The position numbers and the translations under genes were made by a program. From contig JANBQS010000161.1 of assembly GCA_027577415.1 (NCBI GenBank), positions 1 through 30,023 of the forward strand: a stretch of DNA of 30,023 nt. The letters run 5' to 3'. The notes beneath the pieces were generated by a model. It made no database searches, was not told the origin of the DNA, and worked only from the letters and a program-made list of their open reading frames with translations. Origin of the DNA: Coemansia sp. RSA 922 (Eukaryota; Kickxellomycota; Kickxellomycetes; Kickxellales; Kickxellaceae). Of the stretch, positions 19,682-28,187 are shown piece by piece. Every line of letters begins with the position of its first letter. The first letter of the stretch is position 1.

Positions 19682-21055
19682 ATGTCGTCTGACTTTACGC
19701 CTAGCAACACTCCGTTCAAGCCACTGGCAGCCGCTCGTGACGGAAGCAACTTTACGTACGAGTCGCTACACAACCGAGTGCCACACATCCTCACCGATGT
19801 CATCAACGACTTTTACAGCTCCATCCAGAGCTCCACCTCGGCTGCCGCCATATCCGAGGGCAAAGTGCTTACTGGCCAGCTATCTCAGTTAAAGCACGAA
19901 ATGGTCACAGACAAACCCCTTACTCCCCTAGATGACGACGCAGTAGGCGATATAGACACATGGAACCGCTGGCTCAGCCTTTATTTCCCGACCGCCACCT
20001 GGTACACTACGCCATTCCTCACCTGGGAAACATACCTATACAGGCGCATAGCCACGATATTCAAGCGTTCCGAGCACTGGCGAGACCATGACTTTTTTGC
20101 CAAGAAAAAGGAGGCCACGTTCAAGGCGTCAATGGTGGCAGTCGCCAAACTATGCAGCCGCGTCGACGCATTGACTCGCGATAGCCTAGCCGATTCCGAG
20201 AACAAGACCAAGATGCACTTGGCGTTTGTCGAAATGTTGCAAGCTAGCTTGTGGGGGAATCAGACGGATCTGAGCATGTTCCCAGATCTCAACAGCGAGG
20301 CGTTGGAGGAGATGCAAGCACGCATTTCGTCGGGCGAGAACAACAGCAAAATTGTCGCCAACGATACAGACAGGATCTGGAAGATCGTCAGTCAACTGCG
20401 TGGCGGTAGGGTCGATATTGTGCTGGACAACTCTGGGTTTGAGTTGCTCCAAGACGTTCTCTTGGCGCATTGGCTGGTATCCCTAGGCTATGCCCAGAAG
20501 GTCGTGTTCCACTCGAAGCGCATTCCTTGGTACGTATCCGATGTGACAAATGAGGACTTTTTCTGGCTGGTTCGGGCTGCCCAGACTCCGTCGCTTATCG
20601 GCACCAAGGGCATGTCGGCTGAAGATGAAGCGGCGCTAACTGGTTTGGGTAATCAGTGGTCCCAGTTCTTGGCTGACGGGACGTGGGAGCTGAAGGACGA
20701 GTTGTTCTGGACTGGTCCCTACGGATTCCGCTACTTGCCTACAGAGGGGAAAGACGTCTGGAACAATGAACTAACCAAGGCAGACTTGGTTATATTCAAG
20801 GGCGACTTGAACTACCGCAAGCTCATCTATGATCTCGAATGGCCGATCTCTACACCGTTCGTCGACGCTCTGGGTGACATTGCCACCGACCCAAGGGCAC
20901 CAGCAATTGTTGCCTTGCGTACATCCAAGTGCGACACCATTGCTGGAATTGCCCCAGATAGGGCCAAGGAGCTGTTTGCCAAGCAAGAGGACTGGATGTA
21001 CTCGGGACAGTATGGAGTGATCCAGCTGAGTCCAGGCCGCTGGCAAGGAATATAG
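19682..21055 (+). CDS. DUF89 / ARMT1-like damage-control phosphatase
   Basis: Metal-dependent phosphatase of the DUF89 family, subfamily III, which removes phosphate from damaged or harmful metabolites such as fructose 1-phosphate; human ARMT1 was also described as a protein-glutamate methyltransferase. It is 457 aa from ATG 19682, matching yeast YMR027W and human ARMT1 in length. Motifs in order: FTYESLHNRVPHILTDVIND (about 26-45), the all-helical part with WYTTPFLTWETYLYRRI (about 107-123), the metal-site strand VDIVLDNSGFELLQDVLL (Asp and Asn in LDNSG, about 243-260), HSKRIPWYVSDVT (about 278-290), the active-site segment VIFKGDLNYRKL (about 370-381) and LRTSKCDTIAGI (about 417-428). All key residues appear present. 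No intron. Head to head with ITFG2 and convergent with ARP4 (87 nt between stops). Confidence 0.92.
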   Translation: MSSDFTPSNTPFKPLAAARDGSNFTYESLHNRVPHILTDVINDFYSSIQSSTSAAAISEGKVLTGQLSQLKHEMVTDKPLTPLDDDAVGDIDTWNRWLSLYFPTATWYTTPFLTWETYLYRRIATIFKRSEHWRDHDFFAKKKEATFKASMVAVAKLCSRVDALTRDSLADSENKTKMHLAFVEMLQASLWGNQTDLSMFPDLNSEALEEMQARISSGENNSKIVANDTDRIWKIVSQLRGGRVDIVLDNSGFELLQDVLLAHWLVSLGYAQKVVFHSKRIPWYVSDVTNEDFFWLVRAAQTPSLIGTKGMSAEDEAALTGLGNQWSQFLADGTWELKDELFWTGPYGFRYLPTEGKDVWNNELTKADLVIFKGDLNYRKLIYDLEWPISTPFVDALGDIATDPRAPAIVALRTSKCDTIAGIAPDRAKELFAKQEDWMYSGQYGVIQLSPGRWQGI

Positions 21056-21142
21056 GCATTAAGATCTGCCAATAATTTTATCCAATATGTTAAAGACAAT
21101 GAAATACTAGAGGACCTGTGAATGATAGTGAATATAACTTTT

Positions 21143-22549
21143 TTACTGGCATTTCTTGTCTATGATAGACGCGCCGTGCTCGTCGTATTCAGCGCGAGAT
21201 ATCCAGAGCTGGTGGAACGTGCCCAACGAGGCGAGGATAGACCCACCAAGCCAAGCTGTTGACTTGCGCTCAGTCTTTGAGTTAAGCGAGAAGAACTTGA
21301 TCCGACTTCCGGGACACGCATCCTGCAGCATAACCGACATACGGTCACAGAAGCACGGGAACAGCGATGATCCACCCGCCAACACCACGTTATTGAGCAA
21401 CTGAGGCCGCAAATCAACGTCGCTAGTAAGCACGCTCCTAACTGCCATCTCATGCAAGCCCATCAGGCCGACATTCTCGAGACGCTTAGGCCGCCTAGTC
21501 AAGAACTGATTGGGGTTGAACAAAATCTCGGGCAAGGCATAGCGCAGGGCGCCCACAGACACGTTAAACCCGTCGGGAAACTCAAAGGGCTTTTGGGGCT
21601 TGCTGCTAACCAAGGCAGCGTCGTAGGGCCGTTCGATGAACTCGCAAACGGACTCCTTGAACTCTTGCACGGCGCGCAGCCGCATGTCCTTGAGATACGA
21701 GGCAGTTGTACCCTCTCGGCCATAACGAGTCACAGCGGGCTGCTTCAAGGTTTCTACGGGAGCCTTGCTCTTGATGTCAAACAGCGGCGTAAGCTCGTAC
21801 TTGTACTCTTCCTTTAGGCGCTCGAGGATCTGCTCCGAGATTAGCTCGCCACCCACCTCTTGTTTGACCAGAGACTTTGTTAGGCAAAAGCCCTCGTAGA
21901 CCGCACAGGTGCTCGTCATCTGGCCGCCAACATCCACCACCAGGGCTGTGTGCTTTCCGGCGCCAAATGCAGACAGCACGGGCGTCTTGCACACGTAGAA
22001 CGCCGGCGAATTAAACTTTTCAAAGGCCATCTCGACGAGCTTTGCACGCAGCGGGCTAGTGTTCCACGCAGCTTCGCTGACCAAGACAGGATGCTCTTCG
22101 GGCCGAACGTGTAGCCTAGACTTGAATGCGTACTCCCAGATCTTTTCGTAAACATCCCAGTCGTTCACCAGCCCCTGCTCAAGCGGTCCTCCAATCTCCA
22201 TCCCAGGTCGCCAGGCAGAGGACTCGGTGTCGCCAACAAAGTACTCGCGTATTTTTTGCTTTCTCACCTCACCCCTTTCCGCTACGCGACTGTCACCCTC
22301 GGCCTGCTGCTTATGTGCGTCGGCTGTTGGGGAGGCGTCTCCCATCTCGACATCGGCGTCAGCGGGTCCAGGGCTGGTTGTCTTGGGCTCTTCAGGTATG
22401 TCGGCAATATCTGCCTCAGACTCGATATACCCGACATGCGATGGGAATAGTGCTCGTGGAAGATCTTCGCCAGCAAAGCCCGCACGCGTCCATGTGCTGC
22501 CCACATCAATGACGAGGGCATTTACTTCATCGCCGCCATATGTAGGCAT
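21143..22549 (-). CDS. ARP4: Actin-related protein 4 (ARP4/BAF53 family)
   Basis: Nuclear actin-related protein shared by INO80, SWR1 and NuA4 chromatin complexes, where it pairs with monomeric actin on an HSA helix. It is 468 aa from ATG 22549 (yeast Arp4 489, human ACTL6A 429). The family start YGGDEVNALVIDVGSTWTRA is followed by GFAGEDLPRALFPSHVGYIE. An acidic/Pro insertion lies at about residues 45-85 (PEEPKTTSPGPADADVEMGD), a place where Arp4 proteins vary. Later motifs are EHPVLVSEAAWNTSPLRAKL, ALVVDVGGQMTSTCAVYEGF (phosphate-2-like), VVLAGGSSLFPCFCDRM and the C-terminal STAWLGGSILASLGTFHQLW with ISRAEYDEHG. DVGS replaces the DNGS/DSGS of actin, as expected of Arp4. No intron. Confidence 0.93.
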   Translation of the reverse strand: MPTYGGDEVNALVIDVGSTWTRAGFAGEDLPRALFPSHVGYIESEADIADIPEEPKTTSPGPADADVEMGDASPTADAHKQQAEGDSRVAERGEVRKQKIREYFVGDTESSAWRPGMEIGGPLEQGLVNDWDVYEKIWEYAFKSRLHVRPEEHPVLVSEAAWNTSPLRAKLVEMAFEKFNSPAFYVCKTPVLSAFGAGKHTALVVDVGGQMTSTCAVYEGFCLTKSLVKQEVGGELISEQILERLKEEYKYELTPLFDIKSKAPVETLKQPAVTRYGREGTTASYLKDMRLRAVQEFKESVCEFIERPYDAALVSSKPQKPFEFPDGFNVSVGALRYALPEILFNPNQFLTRRPKRLENVGLMGLHEMAVRSVLTSDVDLRPQLLNNVVLAGGSSLFPCFCDRMSVMLQDACPGSRIKFFSLNSKTERKSTAWLGGSILASLGTFHQLWISRAEYDEHGASIIDKKCQ

Positions 22550-22820
22550 TGTTCAAAAAAAGGCTGGCAAGTAATGTAGACACAAAGATAAAAAAAAAAG
22601 CAAAGAAAGAAAACTGAGCAAAAGATAGCAAGTACGATTAAAGATTTCAAATTTGAATAGACAAGAAACGCGTTTCGAGCACCTCTTGCAGACAAAGACG
22701 TGTCTATTGTTTTTACATTGCCGATTAAAGAATCAAGATCTCAATTTTTTTAGTGAACCGCACTTACGCCTAGTGGAGTAGCGTCTAGGTTTTGTCGAAT
22801 GCTGTCAAGACTACAAAGGG
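22550..22820. other. ARP4 upstream region, no gene seen
   Basis: About 270 AT-rich bases hold the ARP4 promoter (minus strand) and sequence upstream of the TATA box at 22821. No open frame, RNA gene or repeat is apparent. Confidence 0.4.
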
Positions 22821-22827
22821 TATAAAA
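22821..22827 (+). promoter_or_regulatory. TATA box of a possible mini-gene
   Basis: TATAAAA lies 117 nt before ATG 22938. The leader has a pyrimidine-rich stretch (about 22860-22870) and a T run (about 22892-22904), the same layout as the promoter of the orphan gene at 2434 (TATA box 118 nt before the ATG, T run in the leader). Confidence 0.4.
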
Positions 22828-22937
22828 GGCAAGGCGGCGCACAAGGCGCTCCAACTGAAGTCTCTCCACCAGCAGGATATTTTCAGTTTAATTTTTTTTT
22901 TTTTGGTTTTCATAACATATTTTTATTGCTTGCCTAT

Positions 22938-23097
22938 ATGAGTTCTGACCTTACACAAAGTATTCTTGGCATGCCAAGGTGAGTTAGTGCATAGTATATT
23001 TTGCTGATTTTCAACAGTTTACTGAGTGACAAGGTATTCATTGTTAGGAATGACTAAGTGTGAATATTGCTATGGTCATCTATGTGTATTATTGTAG
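22938..23097 (+). other. Possible spliced mini-gene, unresolved
   Basis: ATG 22938 begins MSSDLTQSILGMP and runs into a near-perfect 5' splice site (AAG|GTGAGT at 22979), with a branch-like CTGAT and acceptor TTTCAACAG 39 nt later (23017). Spliced so, the frame ends after 26 residues; unspliced it ends after 14. An AAG acceptor at 23033 would lead in frame to KCEYCYGHLCVLL and a stop at 23095, but AAG is a poor acceptor. The promoter looks real, the product is uncertain. It may be a decayed gene or a non-coding transcript. Confidence 0.25.
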
Positions 23098-23223
23098 ATG
23101 TAGGATCTCGATGCTCGGTGATGATATCCAACATTTTATTTTGTGACTTGATTTCTACTGTTGCGATCAACGGCTCATCAATTGAGAGTAGTGGCGTTGT
23201 TACTGCTCTCACGAACCGTCGTC

Positions 23224-23231
23224 CCTATATA
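23224..23231 (+). promoter_or_regulatory. Possible TATA box without an obvious gene
   Basis: CTATATAAAGG is followed by a purine/pyrimidine-mixed leader, but no open frame longer than 24 codons starts within 300 nt (ATG 23418). It could drive a non-coding RNA or be left from a lost gene. Confidence 0.2.
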
Positions 23232-23602
23232 AAGGTCCACACCTCAGCAACAAGAGTAGTTCTTTGAATCACTTTTTATCTTTATAGCTTTTATTTATTC
23301 TTAAATACGAGACATAAGGACTGGTGAATTTGGCACTCTGGCACTTTCTAAAAACTAGACATACTAAACTACAGAGAGTTCTATTTTGATAACAACAATA
23401 AACTATCTTAAATATAATGCTATCCTGTGGTTTAAGCCACAACCTTTGTCCCGGACTACCAAATCTCCTGAGTACAATTAATACTGCGTGACAGGGATAT
23501 TGCTCTTGATAATCAAGATCCCACAGTGACTTATTACCTGAGACCCCTACTTCAGTGGCTGGCGATCACCATCTGAGTGTAATTCCAAAGTTGGCCAGCA
23601 AT

Positions 23603-23708
23603 ATATGAGTCCCTAAAGAGTCGTCTCAGTGCCAGTGACCTCAGTTCGTGCCCATACAGGGCTCCAATACAACGACTCAAGCATCATCATATGAGTCCCT
23701 AAAGAGTC
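23603..23708. repeat. 20-bp direct repeats flanking a copied gene fragment
   Basis: ATATGAGTCCCTAAAGAGTC occurs at 23603-23622 and again at 23689-23708. Between them, 23633-23679 is a copy (44 of 47 bases by eye) of 24042-24088, which carries the 3' end and stop codon of the orphan gene at 24055-24543. In the copy the stop codon TGA reads CGA, so this is a pseudogene fragment. Confidence 0.7.
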
Positions 23709-24041
23709 AATTGACTTGCTGAGCTGCTAAACATGACTTGACACTCTAGGCCATAAGCCATGACTCCAACCCACTACGAGATTACACAACACTTGTAAAT
23801 GGTACCCAGTGTATCCGCGTGAGTTAGCAGCCCAGAAGAGGTCAGCGTACAGCCTGCTTTGCACCTCCCTCATTGACAATTGGTGTCGCAGTAGAAAGAG
23901 CAAGGTGGAGGGCAAGGGACTGTGGTCCATCAACCCAAGATACTCTTAGAAGCTCCAGCGGCATTTGCCATGCATGTGGTTGTGACAGTAGCTAGTATTT
24001 TATTCATATATTAGCTTAAGGCAGCAGACGGGTTTTGCTGT

Positions 24042-24088
24042 CAGTGACCTCAGTTCATGCCCATATTGGGCTCCAATACAACGACTCA
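24042..24088. repeat. Parent copy of the fragment repeated at 23633-23679
   Basis: These 47 bases include the end of the orphan gene coding for ESLYWSPIWA and its stop codon. Three differences from the 23633 copy were counted by eye. Confidence 0.65.
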
Positions 24089-24543
24089 TCATCACACTTT
24101 GAAACGGTGCCAGTATTCTTTTTAAGTTCAATAACGCCCTTGTCTGTTATATTGTATTCCTTTATTTTCTCATAAAATAAAGATCCACAAATCATGCGCA
24201 CAAATCGTATTAGGTTCTCGTCTTTGACCCAATTGTGACCTAAGACTATACATTTGACAGATATATTAGGCTCTTTTGGAAGATACTTTGTTAAGTTGGC
24301 AAGTACACCACTCTCTGAGATTTTGACTACCTTATAGGCTCCACCACGAATTCGGTCTTTATACATCTCTTTAAAGGACTCCATATCGCTAATATCATTA
24401 TCCTTAGAGCAACCAAAGAAATCAACAGTATCTCTGTACTGGCCTACGTTTTTTGCAATAACAAATGTGTAGTGCACAGTTGGCTGACTTTCGCAACTCA
24501 TACCTGAAGTTTGAAGTGCTGGATGCAGAATAATGGAAGACAT
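24055..24543 (-). CDS. Orphan protein, 162 aa
   Basis: Unrecognised protein. The frame extends to a TTG at 24552, but the first ATG is at 24543 (162 aa, MSSIILHPALQ); a second ATG 14 codons in (MSCESQPTVHYTFVIAKNVG) is equally plausible. No signal peptide or membrane helix. It looks like an alpha/beta globular protein: strand HYTFVIAKN, helix SDMESFKEMYKDRI, strand AYKVVKIS, helix GVLANLTKYL, strand ISVKCIVLG, helix NLIRFVRMICGSLFYEKI, and tail ESLYWSPIWA. Codon use is AT-rich like the orphan genes at the left end, but I see no clear alignment to them. Its last codons lie in a segment that is copied at 23633-23679. The leader just before the ATG is T/C-rich. CRE-like sites lie 218-415 nt upstream. 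Function unknown. Confidence 0.5.
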   Translation of the reverse strand: MSSIILHPALQTSGMSCESQPTVHYTFVIAKNVGQYRDTVDFFGCSKDNDISDMESFKEMYKDRIRGGAYKVVKISESGVLANLTKYLPKEPNISVKCIVLGHNWVKDENLIRFVRMICGSLFYEKIKEYNITDKGVIELKKNTGTVSKCDDESLYWSPIWA

Positions 24544-24760
24544 AAGAAACAAATTGTAGTGGATGCTGGTATGTAGAAGAAAAAAACTATGGCAAGGAGC
24601 AGGGCCACCATGCTCAATTTAAAGCAGAAAATGCCCCTCCTGTGGCAATGGGGGTTTTGGAGCAGGCTGCTTTTCCTTCCCCAGCCAAAAGTGCATTCAT
24701 CAGGTGTCTGGTTCTTTAAAGCAAAGCATCAAAGGCCAAAGAACCTTCCAAAAACATGTC

Positions 24761-24958
24761 TGACGTCATTTGTTCTTTGTAAAATAGATATTACGTCATT
24801 TTTCTATTAGAGAGGAAAACAAAGGAAAAATTGGGAAACAACAAATTGCCTGTCCAATTCAAATTCTCACCTGTCAAAGCCATCATATCCTCTTTGAAAT
24901 CACAATTGTGGAAAAGAAAGCAGCCCAAAAATACATTGGTTCAAAGGGAATTACGTCA
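24761..24958. promoter_or_regulatory. Cluster of three CRE-like (bZIP) sites
   Basis: A perfect palindromic TGACGTCA lies at 24761-24768, and two TTACGTCA sites lie at 24791-24798 and 24951-24958. This is the binding pattern of ATF/CREB-type bZIP factors. They lie upstream of the orphan gene on the minus strand and 475-672 nt before the micro-ORF at 25433 on the plus strand. A 7-bp inverted repeat (AAAGCGA, 3-nt loop) follows at 24971-24987. Confidence 0.45.
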
Positions 24959-25337
24959 GAACAAACACCTAAAGCGAATGTCGCTTTGAGCGTCAGAAAA
25001 TTGCTTTTTTTCTTCCTTTTTTACCTTTCTCTCGTCAATGTTTTCAAAAAGGCTGCACTAAAGCTATTGCTGTAGACATCCCGAACAACCTTTGTTGCTG
25101 CCAGAGGTTTTTCGCCATCCCTTCCCAACTGCTCCACATCCATTCAACCCTTACTTATAATTGCGCCATTGAAATTTTGCTAACAGGAGTTCAAATCCAT
25201 TCTCAACTGGCACATATCTGAATCCAGTCGCTGTTTATTGAGGGGTCCTTCTTGCCAGCTGACAGCTTCATCTAATGATGCCACTTACACCTCAGAAGGA
25301 ACTTTAAGTTTCACACATCATCATCGAATAGTTTTGG

Positions 25338-25344
25338 TATAAAA
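25338..25344 (+). promoter_or_regulatory. TATA box of micro zinc-finger ORF 1
   Basis: GGTATAAAATGG lies 95 nt before ATG 25433, with a CT-containing leader (TTACCCTCGTTCACTTGTC) between. Confidence 0.4.
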
Positions 25345-25432
25345 TGGTGAAACTGGAACATAAATTGTCCAACAGATACTTTATTACCCTCGTTCACTTG
25401 TCAAGTGCAACAAAGTGATGTGACAGTTTAGA

Positions 25433-25561
25433 ATGTCACGCTATGGAGCACCTCACCCATGGGACGAACCCAAGCTTCCTATCAAATGCCGTAATTGTGG
25501 GCATGAGTTATGGTCGAGTTTTGAATCACATATGCATACTGCGAGAGAATACTGGAATTGA
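25433..25561 (+). CDS. Possible micro zinc-finger protein, 42 aa
   Basis: A 42-codon frame from ATG 25433 to TGA at 25559. The N-terminal 17 residues (MSRYGAPHPWDEPKLPI) precede a finger-like core: Cys19 and Cys22 (KCRNC), Leu26, Ser28, Phe30, Glu31, His33, Met34, His35, then TAREYWN. Aligned with the peptide at 27343, both have C-x2-C-x3-[FL]-x-S-x-[FL]-E-x2-[LM]-H. Here the last ligand position of a C2H2 finger holds Tyr40, so zinc could use His33 and His35 or the finger may be defective. The frame follows a TATA box at a normal distance. A longer overlapping frame (25443-25643, +) exists but starts later and shows no pattern. The gene status needs transcript or comparative support. Confidence 0.35.
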   Translation: MSRYGAPHPWDEPKLPIKCRNCGHELWSSFESHMHTAREYWN

Positions 25562-25805
25562 TGATCTCGTAGAGCTCGTATTCTTACAGCAGCGTTCCTC
25601 ATTCTCTTCATGTTATAGCCAGCCCACAGGACAAAATGCGTAGACGCTATGTAATAGAATAAAAAAACGTAAAGAGAGGAAGAAGGAATCTATTCTAACA
25701 TCCCGCCAAAGGGGCGGGTTAAAGTCCTGGAAAGAAACGGTGCCGATCTACATGCAAGAATGCATACATGTCCGCCTATGCGCCCCGCTGCGATTGGCTT
25801 GCGAG

Positions 25806-25813
25806 TCACGTGA
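25806..25813. promoter_or_regulatory. E-box palindrome
   Basis: TCACGTGA, with a preceding G (GTCACGTGA), fits Cbf1/Pho4 or TFEB-class factors. No nearby confident gene is its evident target. A GC-rich inverted repeat (CCCGCC/GGCGGG) lies 90 nt to the left at 25702-25718. Confidence 0.3.
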
Positions 25814-27199
25814 TTAAGGCGTGACACGCTAGTTGCCTAATAAACTCTTTTATGTCAGGATACTTTTTGTGGCACAACAATATGTTATGATTAGTTATGT
25901 AGCACTTTAAACAGCCTACGGGTGATGCGGCAGCTTGGTTAGAGGAAACAACTTTGTTCTTTGCTGTTTTTGTTCGTTGCTGCGGGGGGATGATACTGAA
26001 TAATGTGATGTAGGCAGAGGGCCACTTGTTGCAATTCATTGCAGAAAGAGGTCTTCCCATCGAGCTCGTCTTCACAAGGATCAAAGTGGTACCACCAGTT
26101 AGACACTGCTAACTTTCATTTCTCGAAAAATGTGTAAGGGGTCTTGATCGTAGAGTACAAGTCATGTAGAGTAGGAGAGATGACAGGAAGCAAAGAAACC
26201 AGAAAGTTTCGTACTGCAGTGGGTCTGCGCAATTTGTGGTTTCTATTAACCTTGCCTGTCAACGAATTTGGGCTTTTCAACGCATCTCCTTTTTCCTTCA
26301 AGCTCATGTACCTCAATCATCATGCTCTGCTTGCTGCCTTAAAGGTTGTGGAGAATATGAGCTCAACTAATATCATAGTCAAAGACCCTACTGAACAGAG
26401 GACGCTGCTCACAGGATACTGCGCTCACCTATACAGAGACTGCTGTAATAGCCCCAATGCTATTATCAAGCTATCCTAGACTCGCACAAAGAGGCAGCCT
26501 GCTGCCGAGATTGCCAAGTGAGCCAAGACGTGCATCATACAAATTCTGTAGATATTGGAAAATGTGCACCACGTTAGCATGCTACATTGAGACATCCCAG
26601 TCTGGAAATATCTCAATAAAGGACGGGTGTGCCTATACTAGCGATTGGGGGCTATGTAAAGCTCTATGGCCCTTTGAACAATCCTCTGGATAGAATTACC
26701 ACCACACAAAAGGCCAGGATGTTGTCTACAATTTCAAGCAGGGGGACATTTACTTGGCCAAGTCATTAAAGCAAATAGACAAAATTACTTGCTGATACGC
26801 GTCCTAAGAGTGTAAAAATCAAAACACAAGGGTAATATGACCTCTTTGATTCCCTAATTGAGTCCAGGGCGGACTATAAATACCTAAAACATGGGCTTTG
26901 ATATCATAGGGCGACATTTGAGACAGATAAGCATTAATCTGATATCTGTCGTGCATATGAGACAGCTTATAGGCTGTTTCAGGATAGCTGAAAATGTGTG
27001 GAAAGCCGTCTTTAGACATGTAAGTGTATTCAGAAATTGATCAACTGTCAGATAGCGACAAGTGCTAGCCAATTTCTGTAATCACACGTTGTTTTTTTGC
27101 AACCTGCCAAGCATGCTGGGCAACTTGTAATATGTAAAGATGTTTCAAGAGGGATAATGACGTGATTGTTTCCAATTAATTTTGATGTTTTGAAGGGAA
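25814..27199. other. Gene-poor AT-rich stretch
   Basis: No confident gene is present. The longest ATG-started frames are 26180-26479 (+, 99 codons) and 26457-26693 (+, 78 codons), both without recognisable features. A minus-strand frame from ATG 26060 to 25806 contains one CLKC motif. These may be decayed lineage-specific genes. A TATAAATA word lies near 26875 on the plus strand without a following frame. Confidence 0.4.
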
Positions 27200-27206
27200 T
27201 ATAAAA
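27200..27206 (+). promoter_or_regulatory. TATA box of micro zinc-finger ORF 2
   Basis: GAATATAAAAGAGA lies 143 nt before ATG 27343. The leader contains a pyrimidine-rich stretch (about 27301-27340). Confidence 0.45.
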
Positions 27207-27342
27207 GAGACAGTGCTTTGGCGCTACCTCTGTTGTTTCATTATAAAGTATCATCTCTATAAACTCCATATTACTTGGCATCATATATCCTACTATAGCA
27301 TTTTCCCTCTCTGCTTGCTATCCATTGTCACTGAATCTCGCT

Positions 27343-27483
27343 ATGCCTACTTTTAATATACAAGAGTCGCCAAAAGGGGTTATAAGTAAAGCATATACAT
27401 GCTATACTTGCAAGGTTACTTTCCGGTCGCAGCTAGAAATGGATTTACATATTACAGTGTACCATATGGCAACGAACAGGTAA
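27343..27483 (+). CDS. Possible micro C2H2 zinc-finger protein, 46 aa
   Basis: A 46-codon frame from ATG 27343 to TAA at 27481. It encodes one complete classical C2H2 finger: Y-x-C20-x2-C23-x3-F27-x8-H36-x4-H41, with Glu32 and Leu35 in the helix position, preceded by a 17-residue N-terminus (MPTFNIQESPKGVISKA) and followed by only MATNR. A lone finger of this kind could bind nucleic acid weakly or mediate protein contact. The end of the frame carries AACAG|GTAACA, a possible 5' splice site; simple acceptors nearby (CTTAG, CTCTAG) would add one residue and a stop, so the product stays short either way. The TATA box at 27200 supports transcription. Its resemblance to the peptide at 25433 supports a small family. 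Short length leaves real doubt. Confidence 0.4.
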   Translation: MPTFNIQESPKGVISKAYTCYTCKVTFRSQLEMDLHITVYHMATNR

Positions 27484-28187
27484 CAGAGCAGAGCCCGCCA
27501 AATACAAAAGCTTAGTTGATCTTGTATATCTCGAAAAAAAAGGCAAAGACTAGGGTATGAAAAGGTTCTATCTTTTGCACTCTATCTCTAGTTGATATTT
27601 ATTCCTATTATAAACTATGCCTCCTATAAAATTGAATTTCTCCAAGCTACGTCAGACCAATGATATGAAATCCAGTACCACACTCGAGTTTTTATTCTAG
27701 CCTGTTTCAGGCATGGTCTTTCTTTTTATTATGCTCTCTCTTTTATTCATGGCCTAGTGCTTGGTACGAGTGTTAGTATATACACGGTTAGAAGGTGATA
27801 TGGTCACTTTGAATAAGGCGATTTTAACCTCGAAGATCGCTTCAGGCAATGCAAGACAGCACATAAAAAAAATGACGAGTAGATTGAACCGTGTGATGGG
27901 CAGCAAGACCTGTGTACCTATCCATACTACGTAGAATCGTAGAAAACGTCATATATTCAAGAGAGATGATGCGCCCAAAATGACCCCAACCTAGCCAAGT
28001 AGGAGATCTTGGATATTCTGACACGCCTCTTTCTTTTGATATGCTTAGTTTGATCTCGGATTACGGATCAAATATTTTTTCTTGACTTGTAAACTTGCAA
28101 TTTCGAATGTTTGTCGTCTCTTCTTTTTTTACATTCGTTTGAATTTTACAGCATTATTTTTGTAACTCGTCCTTATACACCATAGAA
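27484..28187. other. RPA49 upstream region, no gene seen
   Basis: About 700 AT-rich bases with only short frames. The RPA49 promoter should lie in the last 200 nt, which include a T/C-rich run (about 28117-28132) ahead of the ATG. No RNA gene or repeat is evident. Confidence 0.4.

Noticed and set aside
24589..24810. 73-codon basic plus-strand frame
   Set aside because: It runs through the CRE sites and the likely upstream region of the orphan gene, and its composition looks like non-coding sequence.
25190..25205. GAGTTCAAATCCATT considered as a tRNA B box; likewise GGTTAAAGTCC near 25717
   Set aside because: Neither sits in a pairing T arm, and no acceptor stem, anticodon arm or A box is present at the right distance.
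25806..26060. Minus-strand frame with a GCLKCYITNHNILLCHKKYP zinc-finger-like segment
   Set aside because: The spacing does not fit C2H2, the hydrophobic position after the second Cys is missing, and no promoter is seen upstream. A two-Cys motif is expected by chance.
26180..26693. Two overlapping plus-strand frames considered as transposon remnants
   Set aside because: No reverse transcriptase, integrase or transposase motif could be recognised and no terminal repeats flank them.
27048..27284. Cysteine-rich minus-strand frame (SCPACLAGCKKTTC)
   Set aside because: It overlaps, on the opposite strand, the TATA box of the 27343 ORF, and lacks its own promoter or any family match.
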